This document shows positions 8,440 to 16,976 of a stretch of DNA of 64,000 nucleotides, in pieces. A model generated the notes under the pieces. The model saw only the letters and a program-made list of their open reading frames with translations, ran no database searches and was not told where the DNA came from. Every line of letters begins with the position of its first letter. Position 1 is the first letter of the stretch. This DNA is from Tropicibacter naphthalenivorans (lineage in GTDB: Bacteria; Pseudomonadota; Alphaproteobacteria; Rhodobacterales; Rhodobacteraceae): assembly GCF_900176475.1 (NCBI RefSeq), contig NZ_FWXX01000002.1, positions 446,560-510,559 on the forward strand, in the 5' to 3' direction. A program made the translations under genes and the position numbers.

Positions 8440-8828
8440 GGATCACTCCTCACGACTAAAGAGAGGCCGTAAATGGCCCCGCAATTGGCTCTGGTTTACC
8501 GCGCTTGTCCGGATCGTCGCCTGCGGATTCCGGCGTTTAGGGGGGGAAAACGACATCGCAGAGACAAGAATTCAGAAAGTCAGACATATTCGCCCCCGGT
8601 TTTGTCGCCAATTCGCGCCATCTGTATCCCCGTTTGTATTCCCGTCCGTCGCTCCGACGGGCGACCGTGATGTTGGCAAGAGGGTCCTAGCAATCGGTTA
8701 AACACCACGGGCAAAACCGTGAAAATTGCAGGCAAATAGTCGCGCGGCGCGAGGCGATTTTAAATTGGCGTTAGGGCCACGCGTGGCACATCCATCCCAC
8801 TTGGATTGACCTATGTTGGAGGCCGTAC
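8440..8828. other. Promoter region between MttB-like and carbonic anhydrase genes
   Basis: About 390 bp separates these divergent genes. It holds two short inverted repeats, CCGTCG-CTC-CGACGG near 8648-8662 and CACGG-N6-CCGTG near 8706-8722, neither followed by a T-run. They might be operators. No gene and no cobalamin-type riboswitch box was recognised. Confidence 0.4.
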
Positions 8829-9728
8829 ATGTTGCCCGCTTTCCCCCGTCTTGCCTTGGCTCTGGCGCTTGGCGCGACCGCTCTGGCCAGCCCGGCCTTT
8901 GCGATCTGCACCGGGTTTGGCCCGCAGACGCCGCGCGACATTTCCAATACCTACGGGCGCAATCCGGTGACCTTTGGCATGGCCCCCCCGGCGAGCTCTC
9001 TGAACCTGTGCAACATTCATACCCACACCAATGCCGAACACATGGGACCGGGGTTTTCGATCTTTGCCGGGGATCGTGAACATGGCGGGTTCAAGTGCTC
9101 TGGCTCCAATAACCTGACCGAAGAAGAGCTGACTCGCCCCGGCAAACCCGCCAAGGCCGCCCATGGCGACGATCATGGTGACGATCATGCGGATGATGGG
9201 CACGGCGGCGGTGACAGCCATGCCGCGTCCAAGGATGACCCCCATGGCGGCGGGCATGGCGGGTTCCAAGCGGTCGAGCCGGGCGACACCATCGAGGTGC
9301 ATTGGGTCTATTCCTCTTGCAATATCGAACCGGGCAAAGGGCTTGGGGCCTGCCTGTCCGACGGCTGCGCCAATCCGCAGCTGCGTGTGGAAAGCCAGGT
9401 CTTTTTGGTGGTGAACGACCCCAACGCCTTGGATTTCATGGATTTCGTCTATCGCGGCACTATGCGAAACGGCCTGCACCAACCGCGTAGCCTGCCCACG
9501 GGGACCGGCACACCGGTGGTGTTCCGCGGCTCGACCACTGGCACGAGTTACGACCAGAATACATGCTCCCCGTTGCAGGTCACGTGGTCCGTGCGCCCGC
9601 GCTGTGCCCGGCTTGACATCTCGTCACTGGATGCTTGGGCCGATGCCGGCAACGTCTTTGAAGAGAACCACAGCCACGGCGTGCGCCAGTTGGTCACCTC
9701 GCCAGAGCTGCTTGCCCCCATCGAGTGA
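8829..9728 (+). CDS. Delta-class carbonic anhydrase, exported (copy 1)
   Basis: This 299-residue zinc enzyme should interconvert CO2 and bicarbonate. The signal peptide covers about residues 1-25 (ending AFA), so it acts in the periplasm or outside. The family core is NIHTHTNAEH, with His64, His66 and His71 as probable metal ligands. IEVHWVYSSC and CSPLQVTWSVRP follow later. A His/Asp/Gly-rich segment (about 111-144) is inserted compared with the second copy and may bind metal. The second copy starts 9 bases downstream, so the two are co-transcribed. Confidence 0.88.
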   Translation: MLPAFPRLALALALGATALASPAFAICTGFGPQTPRDISNTYGRNPVTFGMAPPASSLNLCNIHTHTNAEHMGPGFSIFAGDREHGGFKCSGSNNLTEEELTRPGKPAKAAHGDDHGDDHADDGHGGGDSHAASKDDPHGGGHGGFQAVEPGDTIEVHWVYSSCNIEPGKGLGACLSDGCANPQLRVESQVFLVVNDPNALDFMDFVYRGTMRNGLHQPRSLPTGTGTPVVFRGSTTGTSYDQNTCSPLQVTWSVRPRCARLDISSLDAWADAGNVFEENHSHGVRQLVTSPELLAPIE

Positions 9729-9736
9729 GGTGCCCC

Positions 9737-10585
9737 ATGCGTGTCTTGGCCTTGACCCTTGCCCTATGCCCCGTGACGGCGCTGGCGTCGGACAACAGCC
9801 ACGGCGCGCCCGCGCCTGCCCATGCTGCCCCGTCGCATACGGCGCATGACCTGCCCGACCCCGGCCCGCTCTGCGAAGGGTTTGGCCCCCAGACCCCGCG
9901 CGACATTGGCAACTATCACGGCGCCAACCACCGGGTTTTCACCACCGCGCCCCCCGCAAGCTCGCTGAACCTGTGCAACATCCACACGCATACCAACGCC
10001 GAACACAAGGGACCGGGCTTTTCGATCTACGCCGGTCCGGGGGATCACGGCGGCTATATGTGCAACGAAAGCTACGACCTGACCCCCGCCGAACTCGAAG
10101 ACCCGGCCCACGGCCATGGCGGTTTTCACGGTGTCAAACCCGGCGACACGATCGAGGTCCACTGGGTGCACACCAGTTGCGAGGTTGGCCCCGGTCCCGG
10201 CCTTGGCTCTTGCCTGTCCAGCGCCTGCGCCAACCCGCAGCTCCGGGTCGAGGCGCAGGTATTTCTGGTGGTCAACGACCCTAACGCGCTGAACTTCATG
10301 GACTATGTCTACGGCGGCGAGGTGAACGGCCTGCATCAGGCCAAGCGCATCCCATCCGATACCGGCACCCCGGTGGTCTTTGCCGGGTCCACCACGGGCA
10401 CCACTTACTCCCAGCAGATCTGCTCGCCCTTGCAGGTCACGTGGTCGGTACGCCCACGCTGTGCCCGCCTGGACATCTCGTCGCTCTACGAATGGGGCGA
10501 GTCGCAAAACGTCTTTGCCGAAGAGCACAGCCACGGGGTGCGCCAATTGGTGACCGCACCGTCGCTACTGGCGCCCATCCGCTAG
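9737..10585 (+). CDS. Delta-class carbonic anhydrase, exported (copy 2)
   Basis: A 282-residue paralogue of the upstream gene. It has a signal peptide (about 1-17) and the same core NIHTHTNAEH with His83, His85 and His90. The central His-rich segment of copy 1 is mostly absent here, but a short His/Ala-rich stretch follows the signal peptide (about 22-37). The ATG at 9737 is preferred over a GTG at 9725 because GAGG precedes it and the signal peptide then starts directly with MRVLAL. The high similarity across the whole length indicates tandem duplication followed by divergence. Confidence 0.87.
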   Translation: MRVLALTLALCPVTALASDNSHGAPAPAHAAPSHTAHDLPDPGPLCEGFGPQTPRDIGNYHGANHRVFTTAPPASSLNLCNIHTHTNAEHKGPGFSIYAGPGDHGGYMCNESYDLTPAELEDPAHGHGGFHGVKPGDTIEVHWVHTSCEVGPGPGLGSCLSSACANPQLRVEAQVFLVVNDPNALNFMDYVYGGEVNGLHQAKRIPSDTGTPVVFAGSTTGTTYSQQICSPLQVTWSVRPRCARLDISSLYEWGESQNVFAEEHSHGVRQLVTAPSLLAPIR

Positions 10586-10911
10586 CGAATGCGCCAGCCG
10601 TCCTGCGCGGGCAGGAACACCTCAACCGCCGCGCTGGCCACCACATGGCCGCCTGCCCCCACGTCCATCCCGCCGTGGCGCACCGCAACCTCGACCTCAC
10701 CAACCGGGAACATTGCCGGGAAAACAGCCGTGTCCACCGCTTCGGGCCTTTGCACCCCGATGGTCACCCGCACCACCGCGCCGGGCACCTCATGCAGGAT
10801 CGGCAAGGCCGAATGCCCCAGGCAATCGCGCACCGCGCGCTGCGCCGCCTTGGTATAGTCGCCCCCCGTCAGGTCCACGCCCATCCCCATCTCGATGATC
10901 AGCCGCCTCAT
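10582..10911 (-). CDS. Lin0512 family protein (copy 2)
   Basis: A 109-residue member of the Lin0512 family (PF09585), a small conserved family of unknown function. It starts [23 protein letters not shown], closely parallel to the upstream paralogue. Its ATG overlaps the stop codon of that paralogue (ATGA), so the two are translationally coupled and their products may form a hetero-oligomer. It ends 4 bases inside the convergent carbonic anhydrase gene. Confidence 0.8.
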   Translation of the reverse strand: MRRLIIEMGMGVDLTGGDYTKAAQRAVRDCLGHSALPILHEVPGAVVRVTIGVQRPEAVDTAVFPAMFPVGEVEVAVRHGGMDVGAGGHVVASAAVEVFLPAQDGWRIR

Positions 10912-11252
10912 GCCACCCGCTCCATATCAAAGGACACCGTGATCGAGGCCACCGCAATCACCGTCGCATTGCCCACGCCTTCGGGGCGCGGCACGTCCAA
11001 CCCGCCCTGCCCCACCGTGATCTCAGGCACACCATAGGGGAACACCTCGGCCACCTTCCCCACATCCACAAGGTCCGGCTCTGCCACGCCGATCTGAACC
11101 GCCAGCCGCATGTCCTCCTTGGCGAATCCAAACAGCTCGGCGGCATTGATCGAGTTGTGCCACAGCGCATCACGCAGCGCCCGGCAGGCCGCTTCGGTGT
11201 AATCGCCCCGCCGCAGCGACGTGCCCATGCCAAATTCCGTCAATATGCGCAT
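10908..11252 (-). CDS. Lin0512 family protein (copy 1)
   Basis: A 114-residue protein starting [30 protein letters not shown], in the Lin0512 family. The start at 11252 is preferred over an ATG 11 codons earlier because AAAGGCGG lies upstream and the paralogue aligns from this residue. It shares the pattern of GMG, GGDYT or RGDYT, and a Gly-rich C-terminal half with the second copy. No function is assigned. It is divergent from guaA, with only 54 bp between the start codons. Confidence 0.8.
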   Translation of the reverse strand: MRILTEFGMGTSLRRGDYTEAACRALRDALWHNSINAAELFGFAKEDMRLAVQIGVAEPDLVDVGKVAEVFPYGVPEITVGQGGLDVPRPEGVGNATVIAVASITVSFDMERVA

Positions 11253-11306
11253 CCCTGCCGCCTTTCCCCATATTGCCATTTTCACATCTCCCGCCTATCA
11301 GAGCGC

Positions 11307-12878
11307 ATGACCCAAGCCCAGCATGACCGCCTCCTCATCATCGACTTCGGAAGCCAGGTGACGCAGCTGATTGCGCGCCGCCTGCGTGAACTTAACGTCT
11401 ATTGCGAAATCCACCCCTATCAGAACGTGACCGACGCGTTCCTGGCAGAGTTTGCACCCAAAGCGGTGATCTTCTCTGGCGGCCCCGACTCGGTCACGCG
11501 CGACGGCTCTCCGCGTCCGCCGAAATCGGTCTATGACCTCGGCGTGCCGATCCTGGGTATCTGCTATGGCCAGCAGGTCATGATGCAGGACCTCGGCGGC
11601 AAGGTCGAAGCGGGCCAGTCGCACACCGCCGAATTCGGCCGCGCCTATGTGACGCCCAGCGACGAGCGCGTCGATCTGCTGACCGGCTGGTTCATGGACG
11701 GCTCGGGCCGCGAGCAAGTCTGGATGAGCCACGGCGACCACGTCTCGGAAATCGCTCCGGGGTTCGAGGTTTACGCCACCTCCCCCGGCGCGCCCTTTGC
11801 CATCACCGCCGACACCGCGCGCCGCTTTTTCGCCGTGCAGTTCCACCCCGAGGTGCACCACACCCCGAACGGCGCGACACTGTTCGAGAACTTCGTGCGC
11901 ATGGCGGGCTTTGAGGGCGACTGGACCATGGGCGCCTACCGCGAAGAAGCCATCAAGAAGATCCGCGAACAGGTGGGCGACGCCAAGGTCATCTGCGGCC
12001 TGTCCGGCGGCGTCGACAGCTCGGTCGCGGCGGCCCTGCTGCACGAGGCCATCGGCGACCAGCTGACGTGCGTCTTTGTCGACCACGGCCTGCTGCGCCT
12101 GAACGAGGCCGAAGAAGTCGTCACCATGTTCCGCGATCACATGAACCTCCAGGTGATCCACGCCCAGGAACAGGAACTCTTCCTCGGCGAGCTCGAAGGC
12201 GTCTCGGACCCCGAAACCAAGCGCAAGATCATCGGCAAGCTCTTCATCGACGTCTTCCAAAAGTACGCCGACCAGATCGAGGGCGCGCAGTTCCTCGCCC
12301 AAGGCACGCTTTATCCCGACGTGATCGAATCCGTGTCCTTCTCGGGCGGCCCGTCGGTCACGATCAAATCGCACCACAATGTCGGCGGTTTGCCGGAAAA
12401 GATGGGCCTCAAGCTGGTCGAACCGCTGCGCGAACTCTTCAAGGACGAAGTCCGCGCGCTCGGTCACGAACTCGGCCTGCCCGCCAGCTTCATCGGCCGC
12501 CACCCCTTCCCGGGGCCGGGCCTCGCGATCCGCTGCCCGGGCGAGATCACCCGCGAAAAGCTGGAAATCCTGCGTAAAGCCGACGCGGTCTACATCGACC
12601 AGATCCGCAAGCACGGCCTGTATGATGACATCTGGCAAGCCTTCGTAGCGATCCTGCCGGTGCGCACCGTGGGCGTGATGGGCGATGGTCGCACCTACGA
12701 CTATGCCTGCGCCCTGCGCGCGGTGACCTCCGTGGACGGCATGACGGCGGACTACTACCCCTTCAGCCACGAATTCCTCGGCGAGACCGCCACGCGGATC
12801 ATCAACGAGGTCAAGGGCATCAACCGCTGCACCTACGACATCACCTCCAAGCCTCCGGGCACGATCGAGTGGGAATGA
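11307..12878 (+). CDS. guaA: GMP synthase (glutamine-hydrolysing)
   Basis: The enzyme converts XMP to GMP using glutamine and ATP. The 523-residue protein has an N-terminal class I glutamine amidotransferase with nucleophile Cys86 (GICYGQQ) and the triad segment FHPEVHHT, then an ATP-pyrophosphatase domain with the P-loop GLSGGVDSS, and ends with the dimerisation domain and the standard ending GTIEWE. The start at 11307 gives the usual family length; the frame open upstream is not conserved. A terminator follows. Confidence 0.98.
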   Translation: MTQAQHDRLLIIDFGSQVTQLIARRLRELNVYCEIHPYQNVTDAFLAEFAPKAVIFSGGPDSVTRDGSPRPPKSVYDLGVPILGICYGQQVMMQDLGGKVEAGQSHTAEFGRAYVTPSDERVDLLTGWFMDGSGREQVWMSHGDHVSEIAPGFEVYATSPGAPFAITADTARRFFAVQFHPEVHHTPNGATLFENFVRMAGFEGDWTMGAYREEAIKKIREQVGDAKVICGLSGGVDSSVAAALLHEAIGDQLTCVFVDHGLLRLNEAEEVVTMFRDHMNLQVIHAQEQELFLGELEGVSDPETKRKIIGKLFIDVFQKYADQIEGAQFLAQGTLYPDVIESVSFSGGPSVTIKSHHNVGGLPEKMGLKLVEPLRELFKDEVRALGHELGLPASFIGRHPFPGPGLAIRCPGEITREKLEILRKADAVYIDQIRKHGLYDDIWQAFVAILPVRTVGVMGDGRTYDYACALRAVTSVDGMTADYYPFSHEFLGETATRIINEVKGINRCTYDITSKPPGTIEWE

Positions 12879-12888
12879 CCAACACCCA

Positions 12889-12921
12889 GAACTGCGCCTC
12901 CACCACAGGGCGCAGTTTTTT
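12889..12921 (+). terminator. Terminator of guaA
   Basis: AACTGCGCC (12890-12898) pairs with GGCGCAGTT (12909-12917) and is followed by T residues. Confidence 0.85.
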
Positions 12922-12938
12922 AATGCCCGCCCCGCCCT

Positions 12939-12998
12939 AGCTTCTTCTCTTTAAAAATATCCCGGGGGGAGACCGCAGGGCGGGGGGCAGAGCCCCCC
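12939..12998. repeat. Dispersed intergenic repeat, copy 1
   Basis: The block AGCTTCTTCTCTTT then AAAATATCCCGGGGG, followed by a GGGGGGCAGAGCCCCCC hairpin (12982-12998), recurs almost unchanged at 44717-44780. Both copies sit downstream of a + strand gene. I take it as a genome-wide intergenic repeat of this lineage; a transcript-end function is possible. Confidence 0.65.
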
Positions 12999-13165
12999 CT
13001 CCATTCTAAAGTGGCTCACCTCCGGTGAGACGGGCAGCGCCCCCCCATTCTTAGTAACTCGCCTCCGGTGAGACGGGCAGAGCCCCCCTCCATTCTCAGT
13101 GGCTCACCTTCGGTCAGACCGGGCAGAGCCCCAGCCCCCTCACCAACTCGCCTTTAGCCAGAGGG
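12988..13165. repeat. Tandem imperfect repeats of about 45 bp
   Basis: Three and a half units begin with CAGAGCCCCCC or a variant, contain CATTCT, GGCTCACCTCCGGTGAGAC and end GGGC: 12988-13034, 13035-13077, 13078-13123 and a degenerate unit to about 13165. Each unit contains the small inverted repeat CTCACC-TCC-GGTGAG. They extend the dispersed repeat that begins at 12939. No gene is present. Confidence 0.75.
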
Positions 13166-13294
13166 CAAATCCCCCAAACATCCCATGTCGCCTTCCCACT
13201 CCAATCTGCCTCACAAAGATCATGCAGATTATGAATTTGTCTTGTAGACCGGGATGTGAAACACCTCCCCTCGCATGCAAAAGAGGCAATATTC

Positions 13295-14317
13295 ATGAGC
13301 GACGCACTTTCCCGCGCCTTGGCTTCCCGCGATTGGCTTCTGGCCGACGGCGCCACCGGCACCAACCTGTTCAACATGGGCCTGCAATCGGGCGACGCCC
13401 CCGAGTTCTGGAACGAGGACGAGCCGGAAAAGATCCGCAACCTCTACCGCGGCGCGGTCAACGCAGGCTCCGATTTGTTCCTGACCAACTCCTTTGGCGC
13501 CAACGCCTCGCGCCTCAAGCTGCACGACGCGGGCCACCGCGCCTACGAGCTGTCGAAACTCGCCGCCGAGCTTGGCCGCGAAGTCGCTGACGCCGCGGGC
13601 CGCGAGGTCATCGTCGCAGGCTCCGTCGGCCCGACCGGTGAAATCATGGGCGCGGTCGGCACCCTGTCCCACGAAAGCGCCGTGGAAATGTTCGAAGAAA
13701 CCGCCAAAGGCCTGATGGACGGCGGCGCAGACGTGCTCTGGGTCGAGACGATCTCGGCCCCCGAAGAATTCCGAGCCGCCGCCGAAGCCTTTGCCAACAT
13801 CGGCGCGCCGTGGTGCGGCACCATGAGCTTTGACACCGCCGGGCGCACCATGATGGGCGTGACCTCTTCGGCGATGGTCGAAATGGTCGAAGCGCTGCCC
13901 AACCCGCCCCTCGCCTTTGGCGCAAACTGCGGCGTGGGCGCGGCGGACCTGCTGCGCACCGTCCTGGGCTTTTCCGCCACCGGCACCGAACGTCCGATCA
14001 TTGCCAAGGGCAACGCGGGCATCCCCAAATACGTCGACGGCCACATCCACTATGATGGCACGCCGGAACTGATGGGCGAATACGCCCTGATGGCGCGCGC
14101 CTGCGGAGCCAAGATCATCGGCGGCTGCTGCGGCACCATGCCCGTGCACCTCAAGGCGATGCGCGAGGCACTGGAAAACCGTGAACCCGGCCCGCGCCCG
14201 TCGCTGGAAGAAATCGCAGAGACCCTCGGCGGGTTCTCGTCCGACAGCGATGGCACCGGCGAAGACGCCACCGAAGGCCGCGCCCGCCGGGGTCGCCGCC
14301 GCTCCAAGGCCGATTAA
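13295..14317 (+). CDS. bmt: Betaine-homocysteine/homocysteine S-methyltransferase family protein
   Basis: The 340-residue protein is a zinc-dependent homocysteine S-methyltransferase-fold enzyme. Zinc ligands are Cys212 (GANCGVG) and Cys278/Cys279 (IIGGCCGT). Family members move a methyl group from betaine, S-methylmethionine or a methylated corrinoid or folate to homocysteine. The nearby corrinoid protein and MttB-like gene suggest a role in the same methyl-transfer pathway. AGAGG precedes the ATG at 13295. The C-terminal ~30 residues are charged and Arg-rich and probably disordered. Confidence 0.87.
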   Translation: MSDALSRALASRDWLLADGATGTNLFNMGLQSGDAPEFWNEDEPEKIRNLYRGAVNAGSDLFLTNSFGANASRLKLHDAGHRAYELSKLAAELGREVADAAGREVIVAGSVGPTGEIMGAVGTLSHESAVEMFEETAKGLMDGGADVLWVETISAPEEFRAAAEAFANIGAPWCGTMSFDTAGRTMMGVTSSAMVEMVEALPNPPLAFGANCGVGAADLLRTVLGFSATGTERPIIAKGNAGIPKYVDGHIHYDGTPELMGEYALMARACGAKIIGGCCGTMPVHLKAMREALENREPGPRPSLEEIAETLGGFSSDSDGTGEDATEGRARRGRRRSKAD

Positions 14318-14351
14318 ACCGGCCTTAACTGATGTGATCCATGATCCGGGC

Positions 14352-14582
14352 ATGAGCCACGTTCGCGCCCGGATCAGTCCCGAAAACTGGCTGCGCCAGA
14401 TGTTCACCGCCCGCGCGGCGGCCGAAGGGGGCGTGGTGCGGCGCAAAACGAAAGACATCGACAGGATCATCGGACGTGAACGCTTTTTGTTTGAGATCGA
14501 CAGGCGCGGCTACACCGCCGTGGAAAACGCGGGCCAGATCATCGTCTTTTGCAATCGCGATCCCGTTCGCCGCCTGCGCTGA
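14352..14582 (+). CDS. Small conserved hypothetical protein
   Basis: A 76-residue protein starting MSHVRARISPENWLRQMF and ending FCNRDPVRRLR. Similar ~75-residue proteins occur in Rhodobacteraceae, sometimes labelled as phosphoribosylanthranilate isomerase; this protein is far too short for that enzyme and has no TIM barrel, so the label should not be used. It lies 34 bp after bmt and may be in the same transcript. The function is unknown. Confidence 0.6.
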   Translation: MSHVRARISPENWLRQMFTARAAAEGGVVRRKTKDIDRIIGRERFLFEIDRRGYTAVENAGQIIVFCNRDPVRRLR

Positions 14583-14625
14583 CAAATCTTTTCCAAAAGA
14601 TTTGCAAATTCCTTGCAAGGAATTT
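14583..14625. repeat. Two consecutive palindromes, possible terminator or repeat element
   Basis: The first is CAAATCTTTT-CC-AAAAGATTTG (14583-14604) with 10-bp arms. The second is the perfect 20-bp palindrome of 14606-14625, centred on TTGCAA. They begin one base after the stop of the 76-residue gene and lie between convergent genes. Neither has a flanking T-run, though the first stem itself is A/T-rich. Confidence 0.7.
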
Positions 14626-14637
14626 GGCCCCGCCCGC

Positions 14638-15723
14638 CTAGAACAAGCTCAACTGATCCCCGGCGCGCGGGGGGACACGGAACAGATCACTGCGCAGCGG
14701 CGGCTGCCTTTGATCCAACCCCAGCGCCCGGACAACCCGGTTAAACCGCTGACCGATCAGCTGCGCATACGGCCCCTCGCCGCGCATCCGTTTGAACCAC
14801 TCGGACGAGTACACCTCGCCGCCGTGCATGTCGCGCAGATGCCCCATGATGCGGCCTGCCCGGTCTGGGTAGTGCTCGGCCAGCCAGTCCTGCCACAGAC
14901 CCGCCACTTCGCGCGGCAGACGCAGCATGATCCAGCTGGCCGCCGTCGCCCCGGCCTCGGCCCCTGCGGTCACAATCGCCTCCAGCTCGGGATCGGTCAG
15001 CGCTGGCACGAGGGGCGAGGCCATGACACGCACCGGCACCCCTGCCTCGGTCAGCCTTTGGATCACGGCCAAGCGGCGGGCGGGCGGCGGACAGCGCGGC
15101 TCCATCCGGCGCGACAGCTGTGCATCCAGGGTCGTGACGGAAATCCCGACCCGCGCCAGCCCCTTTGCTGCCATATCCGACAGAATATCAATGTCGCGCT
15201 CGATCAGCGTGCCCTTGGTGACAATCGCCACCGGATGGCGAAAGTCGCGCAGGACTTCGAGACAGGCGCGCGTGATGCCCCGGTCCCGCTCCACCGGTTG
15301 GTAGGGATCTGTATTCGACCCAATAGACAGCGGCGCACAGTCATAACGATGCGCCCGCAGCTCACGCGCCAGCACCTCTGGCGCATCGGGCCGCGCGATC
15401 AGCTGCGTCTCAAAGTCCAACCCCGGCGACAGGCCCAGGTAGGCATGCGTGGGCCGGGCAAAGCAATAGATGCAGCCATGCTCGCACCCGCGGTACGGAT
15501 TCACCGTCCGATCAAACGGCAAATCGGGCGAGCGCACGTAGTTAATGACACTGCGCGGGCGCTCTTCGCGCACAACCGTCCGCATCACCGGCAGCTCTTC
15601 GGACAAGTCCCAGCCGTCGTCGACCGCCTCGCGACCGTAGCGTTCGAACCGTCCGACATCACAGCTGGCCGCCCCGCGTCCGGGCCGCCGCGCCGGGTCG
15701 ATCTTGCGCGCGTCCCAGTCCAT
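14638..15723 (-). CDS. PA0069 family radical SAM protein
   Basis: A 361-residue radical SAM enzyme with the cluster ligands Cys80, Cys84 and Cys87 (CEHGCIYC) preceded by NPYRG. It matches the PA0069 family, related to spore photoproduct lyases (COG1533), whose substrate is not established. The start codon and length fit the family. It is convergent with the small gene at 14352 and divergent from the corrinoid protein gene. Confidence 0.88.
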   Translation of the reverse strand: MDWDARKIDPARRPGRGAASCDVGRFERYGREAVDDGWDLSEELPVMRTVVREERPRSVINYVRSPDLPFDRTVNPYRGCEHGCIYCFARPTHAYLGLSPGLDFETQLIARPDAPEVLARELRAHRYDCAPLSIGSNTDPYQPVERDRGITRACLEVLRDFRHPVAIVTKGTLIERDIDILSDMAAKGLARVGISVTTLDAQLSRRMEPRCPPPARRLAVIQRLTEAGVPVRVMASPLVPALTDPELEAIVTAGAEAGATAASWIMLRLPREVAGLWQDWLAEHYPDRAGRIMGHLRDMHGGEVYSSEWFKRMRGEGPYAQLIGQRFNRVVRALGLDQRQPPLRSDLFRVPPRAGDQLSLF

Positions 15724-15896
15724 GCGCCCAATCTAGAACACATCAAGAACATGCGCAACTTGTGTGCATTCCATGGCATACAGGTCGCAGGCGCATCGGC
15801 CAGTGTCGGAATTCGCCAACCGCACTTGCAAAACTTTGACAAATAGTCGCAATAGAAGCGGGCCGTTAACGGCTCAGGATCAAGGGAAACGCACAT

Positions 15897-16601
15897 ATGT
15901 CCGACGAAGAAGACGACATCATCCTCTCTGAACTCGATGACGAGGAACTCGTCCAACAGATGTTCGACGACCTTTACGACGGTCTCAAGGAAGAGATCGA
16001 AGAAGGTGTGAACATCCTGCTGGAACGCGGCTGGACCCCCTACGACATCCTGACCAAGGCTCTGGTCGGCGGTATGACCATCGTGGGCCACGACTTCCGC
16101 GACGGCATCCTGTTCGTTCCCGAGGTGCTGCTGGCCGCCAACGCGATGAAGGGCGGCATGGCCATCCTCAAGCCGCTGCTGGCCGAAACCGGCGCACCGC
16201 GCATGGGCAAGATGGTCATCGGCACCGTCAAGGGCGACATCCACGACATCGGCAAGAACCTCGTGTCCATGATGATGGAAGGCGCAGGCTTTGAGATCGT
16301 CGATCTGGGCATCAACAACCCGGTCGAGGATTACATCGACGCGATCAAACGCGAAGAGGCCGACATTCTCGGCATGTCCGCTCTGCTGACCACCACCATG
16401 CCCTACATGAAGGTCGTGATCGACACGATGGTCGAACAGGGCATCCGCGACGATTACATCGTTCTGGTCGGCGGCGCGCCGCTGAACGAAGAGTTCGGCA
16501 AGGCCATCGGCGCTGACGCCTATTGCCGCGACGCCGCCGTGGCCGTGGAAACCGCCAAGGAATTCGTTGCGCGCAAGCACAACCAAATGTCCGCAGGCTA
16601 A
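15897..16601 (+). CDS. Corrinoid (B12-binding) methyl carrier protein
   Basis: The 234-residue protein carries methyl groups on a bound cobamide. An N-terminal four-helix cap (about 14-100) precedes the B12-binding Rossmann domain, whose DxHxxG motif is DIHDIG at 114-119 with His116 as the lower cobalt ligand; SALLTTTM and VGGAP follow as expected. This is the MtbC/MtaC/MtgC class. It should accept methyl groups from the MttB-like protein at 6895-8439. The N-terminus is unusually acidic (SDEEDDIIL). A terminator follows, and a separate + strand cluster with DUF1638 begins 200 bp on. Confidence 0.92.
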   Translation: MSDEEDDIILSELDDEELVQQMFDDLYDGLKEEIEEGVNILLERGWTPYDILTKALVGGMTIVGHDFRDGILFVPEVLLAANAMKGGMAILKPLLAETGAPRMGKMVIGTVKGDIHDIGKNLVSMMMEGAGFEIVDLGINNPVEDYIDAIKREEADILGMSALLTTTMPYMKVVIDTMVEQGIRDDYIVLVGGAPLNEEFGKAIGADAYCRDAAVAVETAKEFVARKHNQMSAG

Positions 16602-16620
16602 TCCAGCCTGCAGCATTTCA

Positions 16621-16650
16621 AAGGCTCCGCCACCTGCGCGGGGCCTTTTT
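16621..16650 (+). terminator. Terminator of corrinoid protein gene
   Basis: AAGGCTCCGC (16621-16630) pairs, with one G-T pair, with GCGGGGCCTT (16638-16647), followed by a T-run. Confidence 0.8.
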
Positions 16651-16802
16651 CGTTGGCGCCGCCTGCAACGCCGCCTGCCACGCCGATTTGCGCGACATAG
16701 GGCCCGGCGTTTACGCTGATCGGCGGAACTTGGCGTTTCCTTGGGCTTGGCCCTTTTTATTCGCGCAAAGTTACGCCATATTGACAGGGAGAGGAGACAA
16801 GA

Positions 16803-16976
16803 ATGCCAGTCACATCCTTCGCCCTTTTGGTTTGTTCCGTGATCGCGGCTGCGGCTTTGACCGTGTGGGCCGTGTCCGCTTGGGGTATGCTGACGATGCT
16901 TCCGCTCTTCCTTTTCGTTGTGGTTCTGGCCCGTTGGGGGCTGGCCCATGTGCCCTACGATGACCACCGCACCTGA
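16803..16976 (+). CDS. 57-residue membrane protein
   Basis: A short frame starts MPVTSFALLVCSVIAAAALTV and ends HVPYDDHRT. It contains two hydrophobic stretches (about 5-20 and 28-45), which suggests a two-helix or hairpin membrane peptide. AGGAG lies at a good distance before the ATG. It overlaps the start of the DUF1638 gene, so the two are probably translated together. The function is unknown; a membrane anchor or regulator of the methyl-transfer proteins is only a guess. Confidence 0.65.
   Translation: MPVTSFALLVCSVIAAAALTVWAVSAWGMLTMLPLFLFVVVLARWGLAHVPYDDHRT

Noticed and set aside
7117-8472. 451-codon open frame antisense to the MttB-like gene
   Set aside because: It is rich in Arg, His and Gly, has no family resemblance, and exists because the opposite strand is GC-rich coding sequence.
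11298-12770. 490-codon open frame antisense to guaA
   Set aside because: The + strand frame is a complete GMP synthase. The antisense product has shadow composition and no ribosome-binding site.
12988-13165. CRISPR array
   Set aside because: The repeated units are contiguous and degenerate, with no unique spacers and no cas genes.
14352-14582. Phosphoribosylanthranilate isomerase (TrpF)
   Set aside because: The product has 76 residues, far below the ~200 of TrpF, and lacks its motifs.
15836-15841. TTGACA as promoter of the corrinoid protein gene
   Set aside because: No acceptable -10 hexamer lies 16-18 bp downstream, where the sequence is CGGGCC.
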